A stretch of DNA of 64,000 nt from Setaria digitata (lineage: Eukaryota; Nematoda; Chromadorea; Rhabditida; Setariidae): contig RCAB01000361.1 of the NCBI GenBank assembly GCA_003640385.1, positions 1-64,000 of the forward strand, read 5' to 3'. The number at the start of each line of letters is the position of its first letter. The stretch's first letter is position 1. The notes beneath the pieces were generated by a model that saw only the letters and a list, made by a program, of their open reading frames with translations, was not told where the DNA came from and did not search any database. Shown here one piece after another: positions 60,801 through 64,000 of this stretch. The position numbers and the translations under genes were made by a program.

Positions 60801-63087
60801 CCTTTAAATCAAAAGCATCATCTAGAAAGACAAAGCTATTCATTTCATTTCAAGGATGTTCATTGACAGTGTTTGTCATCTATTCAGTGAATTGTTCACA
60901 GTCACTTAACACTTCAATTCTTCGACCTATGATGAATTGGACTGGGATGACTTCTCTTTCCTTTTTTTACAGACACAAAAACCGCTTCTGATGAAACCGG
61001 CAATATTATTTGATTGCTGGTAAATAAACATTGAAAATATGGTGACTGAATAACAAAGCATACTTGAAGGGAGGTGACAAATGAGGACATGTCCCGAGAT
61101 GACAAGACATTTGACACCTCTTGCAAACAGCAATAGCTACTAGACAGCTCCTTACATTCTTCACCGCCCTGTGATTATCCTTTTAAGGATGATGCTTCTG
61201 AACCTTTTCCACTTCTCTTCCGCTTCCTGAATACCTTTCTTGCTTATTTTCGTTTCAAATTACCAGATTCGGTGCTCTTTGACATTGAAATACTTTGATT
61301 GCTTGAAACATTGCCTATCTTTCTATGCAAACAATTAAATCCTTTATTGGAAGCAATTTCTTCCTCGCAATCTCATACCATAAGGTAATCAAGTGACCCC
61401 TTTTTCAGCTCAGTGATTGTAATTTTACCGTAATCCCAATTCTGATGTAGCAACTCGACGAATTTTTATGTTTTTTTTTAAAATTTTAACTTTCAACAGC
61501 GGTTATTTCTGCTCTAGCTACTATTTTGTTAATTCCATGCTTGAAATCGTAGTGAAGGATTCGGAATTTCCCCAGGAAGATGTTGATAGCAAAATGTAGA
61601 AAAATGACAATGTTGCCAGAAATTCTTTAGTAAATGACTCTGCCTTAGGACATTAGCAATTGTCACTTTCAAAAATGATCGAATTATTCTAGCATCCTCT
61701 GCATTACCATTCGAGATTCACAGTTCTTTTTCTTATTCTTGACTCGATGATATGGTCTTGTTCAAGTTAAGTGATTCTTCATGGAATGTTTATCAGAATC
61801 AGTACATAATGCTGAAACCGCACTGAAAACAATTTCAAATAAACAAATAGCTGTTTGGGACCATTTATTCGTCTACAAACATATGTGAATATACAATTCA
61901 GCTGCATTCAGATGCCATTTTCATAAGCTAAAACTTTCACAGATGTTCAAAATCCTAAGGAACCATATCTTATTAGAATTTTGAGATATGTCACTCCTTC
62001 TACATTATTGCTTTCCATTTTAGCAATTAAATCTAGTCTAAAATCCTCATTCTCTAGGGCATGATTCAATCTATTAAGCTGAAGTTTACTAAATTATAAA
62101 CTAACACTTCGTTAAAAATTCCGTTAATCAATGCTACTTTTGCTAACATTTGGATGAATTTGCAATGTGCATTAGGAAATAAGGAAATTTTAATGAAAAT
62201 TTTTATAAAAATTTTGCATGAAAAATTTTTCGAGTTCTATGAAAGCTTGTGCAAGAAAAAATCGAAAAATTAGTGATGTCCCGAGAAAGAGTTAACAAGC
62301 ATAAATCAATAACTGCTTAATTTTGGTGAAGAAATTTTGTAAAAGCCTTCAGCTATCCCAAAAGATATGACTCTTTGTCAAATGAAAAATTTTAAAACTT
62401 TTTAAAAGCAACACAACAACCCAAGAGCAAATAATTTCCAGAAATCATAATATTCTAACAAAAGATGCAAAAGAGTTCATCAAAGTTCAAGTACATTATT
62501 GGAGCAAATTTGATTGTAATTATTGGTGGTAGCAATAATTTCAGATAAACTCCGTTGTTGATCAACAGATTTACCAATCTTCCGTCATGTCTCATGCTGT
62601 GCCTATCCGAACAATGAATTAGTGTAAACTGAATCCAATCAATTACCCAAATCTTATCCGTACACTTTTCATACCACAATACGAACAATGAATAGAGCCA
62701 GCACAATGTACGATAAGAACTAGCAACATTACCAAAAGGTCATCATTAGACAAAATACTTTTCTGAACAATTAATTTTTCACACTTTACAGTAGTCTCTA
62801 TTTGATAACTACAGGAAATTGTACGCTATAGGATATCAATCTGGTTGATGACCTAATTAACCACCGTTTGCATGAGATAATTAGCTGAGAAAACGATAAA
62901 CTAGCAGATTACTCAATTAACATATGAGAACCCTAGTATTAAATTAGCGAAGAAGAAGAAAAATTGGTTTATTAAAAATCCAATAAAATACAAAAAAAAT
63001 TAGCATATTTGTACTAATCCTAAAAAAATTGGTCTAAAATGCTAGAAACTTGTCTCTCAGATATATTTGTATATATTTGTATATTTA

Positions 63088-63119
<32 letters not shown>

Positions 63120-63129
63120 GAGAGAGAGA
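63088..63129. repeat. Compound palindromic microsatellite (TC)n(AT)n(AG)n
   Basis: A TC run is followed by an AT run and then an AG run. The TC and AG arms are complementary, so the strand can fold into a near-perfect hairpin with a self-pairing AT centre. It lies immediately left of the duplicated block that ends in an N, and may have caused the assembly break. Confidence 0.85.
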
Positions 63130-63377
63130 AAGTTAAAAGTTCAAGTGACAATTCAATTTGCGGGATCAAAAAAAGCTGAGCTGAAAATTGAAATTTATTC
63201 ATCGTAAGGTCCTAGTTATGCAAATGGGGATAAGAAGGAGAGATAATCTGTTGAAGAANAAGTTAAAAGTTCAAGTGACAATTCGATTTGCGGGATCAAA
63301 AAAAGCTGAGCTGAAAATTGAAATAAGGTCCTAGTTATGCAAATGGGGATAAGAAGGAGAGATAATCTGTTGAAGAA
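63130..63377. repeat. Direct duplication around a second single N
   Basis: The 129 bases at 63130-63258 recur at 63260-63377 with one substitution and an 11-base deletion, separated by one N at 63259. As at 31055, this looks like overlapping contig ends left unmerged, possibly from two haplotypes that differ by the 11-base indel. Confidence 0.88.
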
Positions 63378-64000
63378 ATTAAGATATTTGTTATGATTAG
63401 GGTACTCATCGTTCAGTGTTGACCTCCTTTCTATTATCTTCAAGGATTTGAGGAGTGGTCAGGATGAATTATGAAGTGACCCCACCTGGTCATTTGCACT
63501 TCCACTATTTGTTCAGTTTCATTTTCCACTACTCAGTCCGCTACACTTTTCTAACAAGCACCATATAACGGGAAGCAGAGACTAGTCTGAAGTAGTGGCT
63601 AAATAATGCAAAAATATTCATTCCTTACTTTTTTGTTATAAGCATTATTTTTCCTGGAAAAAATAACTGTTAAGCTTTGAATCTATTTCGGGATTCTGCA
63701 ATCCCGATCTGCAATTTCCATGTAAATAAACCTCGACATTTTTTCTTTTACGAGAAATTTCAGAAAAATGGTTTAAATTCAAGCGATCCCTCCTGCTAAT
63801 TTCATGATATATTTTAAACCGTTTGCAAGATTCAGATGTTTAAATGAAAAATAACTTTTAATACTTCAGCAATTTGTTGTAACGACTTTAATTATGAGAT
63901 TACATAGATTCCAGAATAGGTTTTTGGAATAATAATTTCATCAGTAAATGTAAAATTCAGCATTTATGCTAAAAACACAACGGTTAATTGGAATTGGAAT

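Larger units (their letters stand above)
54858..64000. other. 9 kb right-hand region without recognised genes
   Basis: Read on both strands, this region shows AT-rich sequence, short ORFs without splice context, and no family motif. A less AT-rich patch at about 56090-56180 could be the promoter or a non-coding first exon of the EHBP1-like gene, since on - it contains TATTTCAG. Short internal repeats occur near 56250-56350, where taaaattgaattatgaggtt is present twice. No tRNA was recognised. Confidence 0.5.

Noticed and set aside
62455..62706. ORF on - with a faintly transposase-like composition (HDGRLVNLLINNGVYL)
   Set aside because: No catalytic motif, no terminal repeats and no second fragment were found; the resemblance is too weak.

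Overview
The window looks like nuclear DNA of a parasitic nematode, most likely a spirurid or filarial worm. That reading is inference. It rests on AT-rich sequence, genes cut into many short exons by introns of roughly 60 to 1500 bases, acceptors of the TTTTCAG type, and protein families in nematode-like arrangement. No bacterial, viral or intact transposon gene was found. Gene models were built by hand from reading frames, splice sites and family resemblance. Where no doubt is stated, the joins keep the frame across every intron.

Layout: one large gene lies on the + strand at the left (818-10282): a NRF-6-like multi-membrane acyltransferase with a long cytoplasmic tail. It faces a run of seven genes, all on the - strand. 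In window order these are an actin maturation protease homologue (11919-13815), serine/threonine phosphatase 5 (14676-18930), an unidentified coiled-coil protein of 311 residues (20428-22651), clathrin light chain (25326-26869), a secreted Ly6/uPAR-fold (LU) protein (28211-30175), a RasGRP-type Ras exchange factor (31431-39399) and an EHBP1-like endocytic adaptor (44597-54857). A decayed partial copy of the NRF-6 tail sits at about 19.55-19.81 kb. Positions 54858-64000 appear gene-free.

The genes do not form one obvious pathway. Two (clathrin light chain, EHBP1) act in endocytic traffic, PP5 and the actin protease in protein maturation, and RasGRP in diacylglycerol and calcium signalling. Shared orientation and fairly short gaps leave room for operon-like co-transcription of the coiled-coil, PP5 and actin-protease genes, but sequence alone does not show it.

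Points of interest are a probable GC-AG intron that attaches the NRF-6 tail, alternative 3' ends of that gene, an 18-base candidate microexon in the EHBP1 gene, an upstream ORF overlapping a start codon, and two single-N positions flanked by near-identical direct repeats that look like unmerged contig ends. I found no clearly new biological system.
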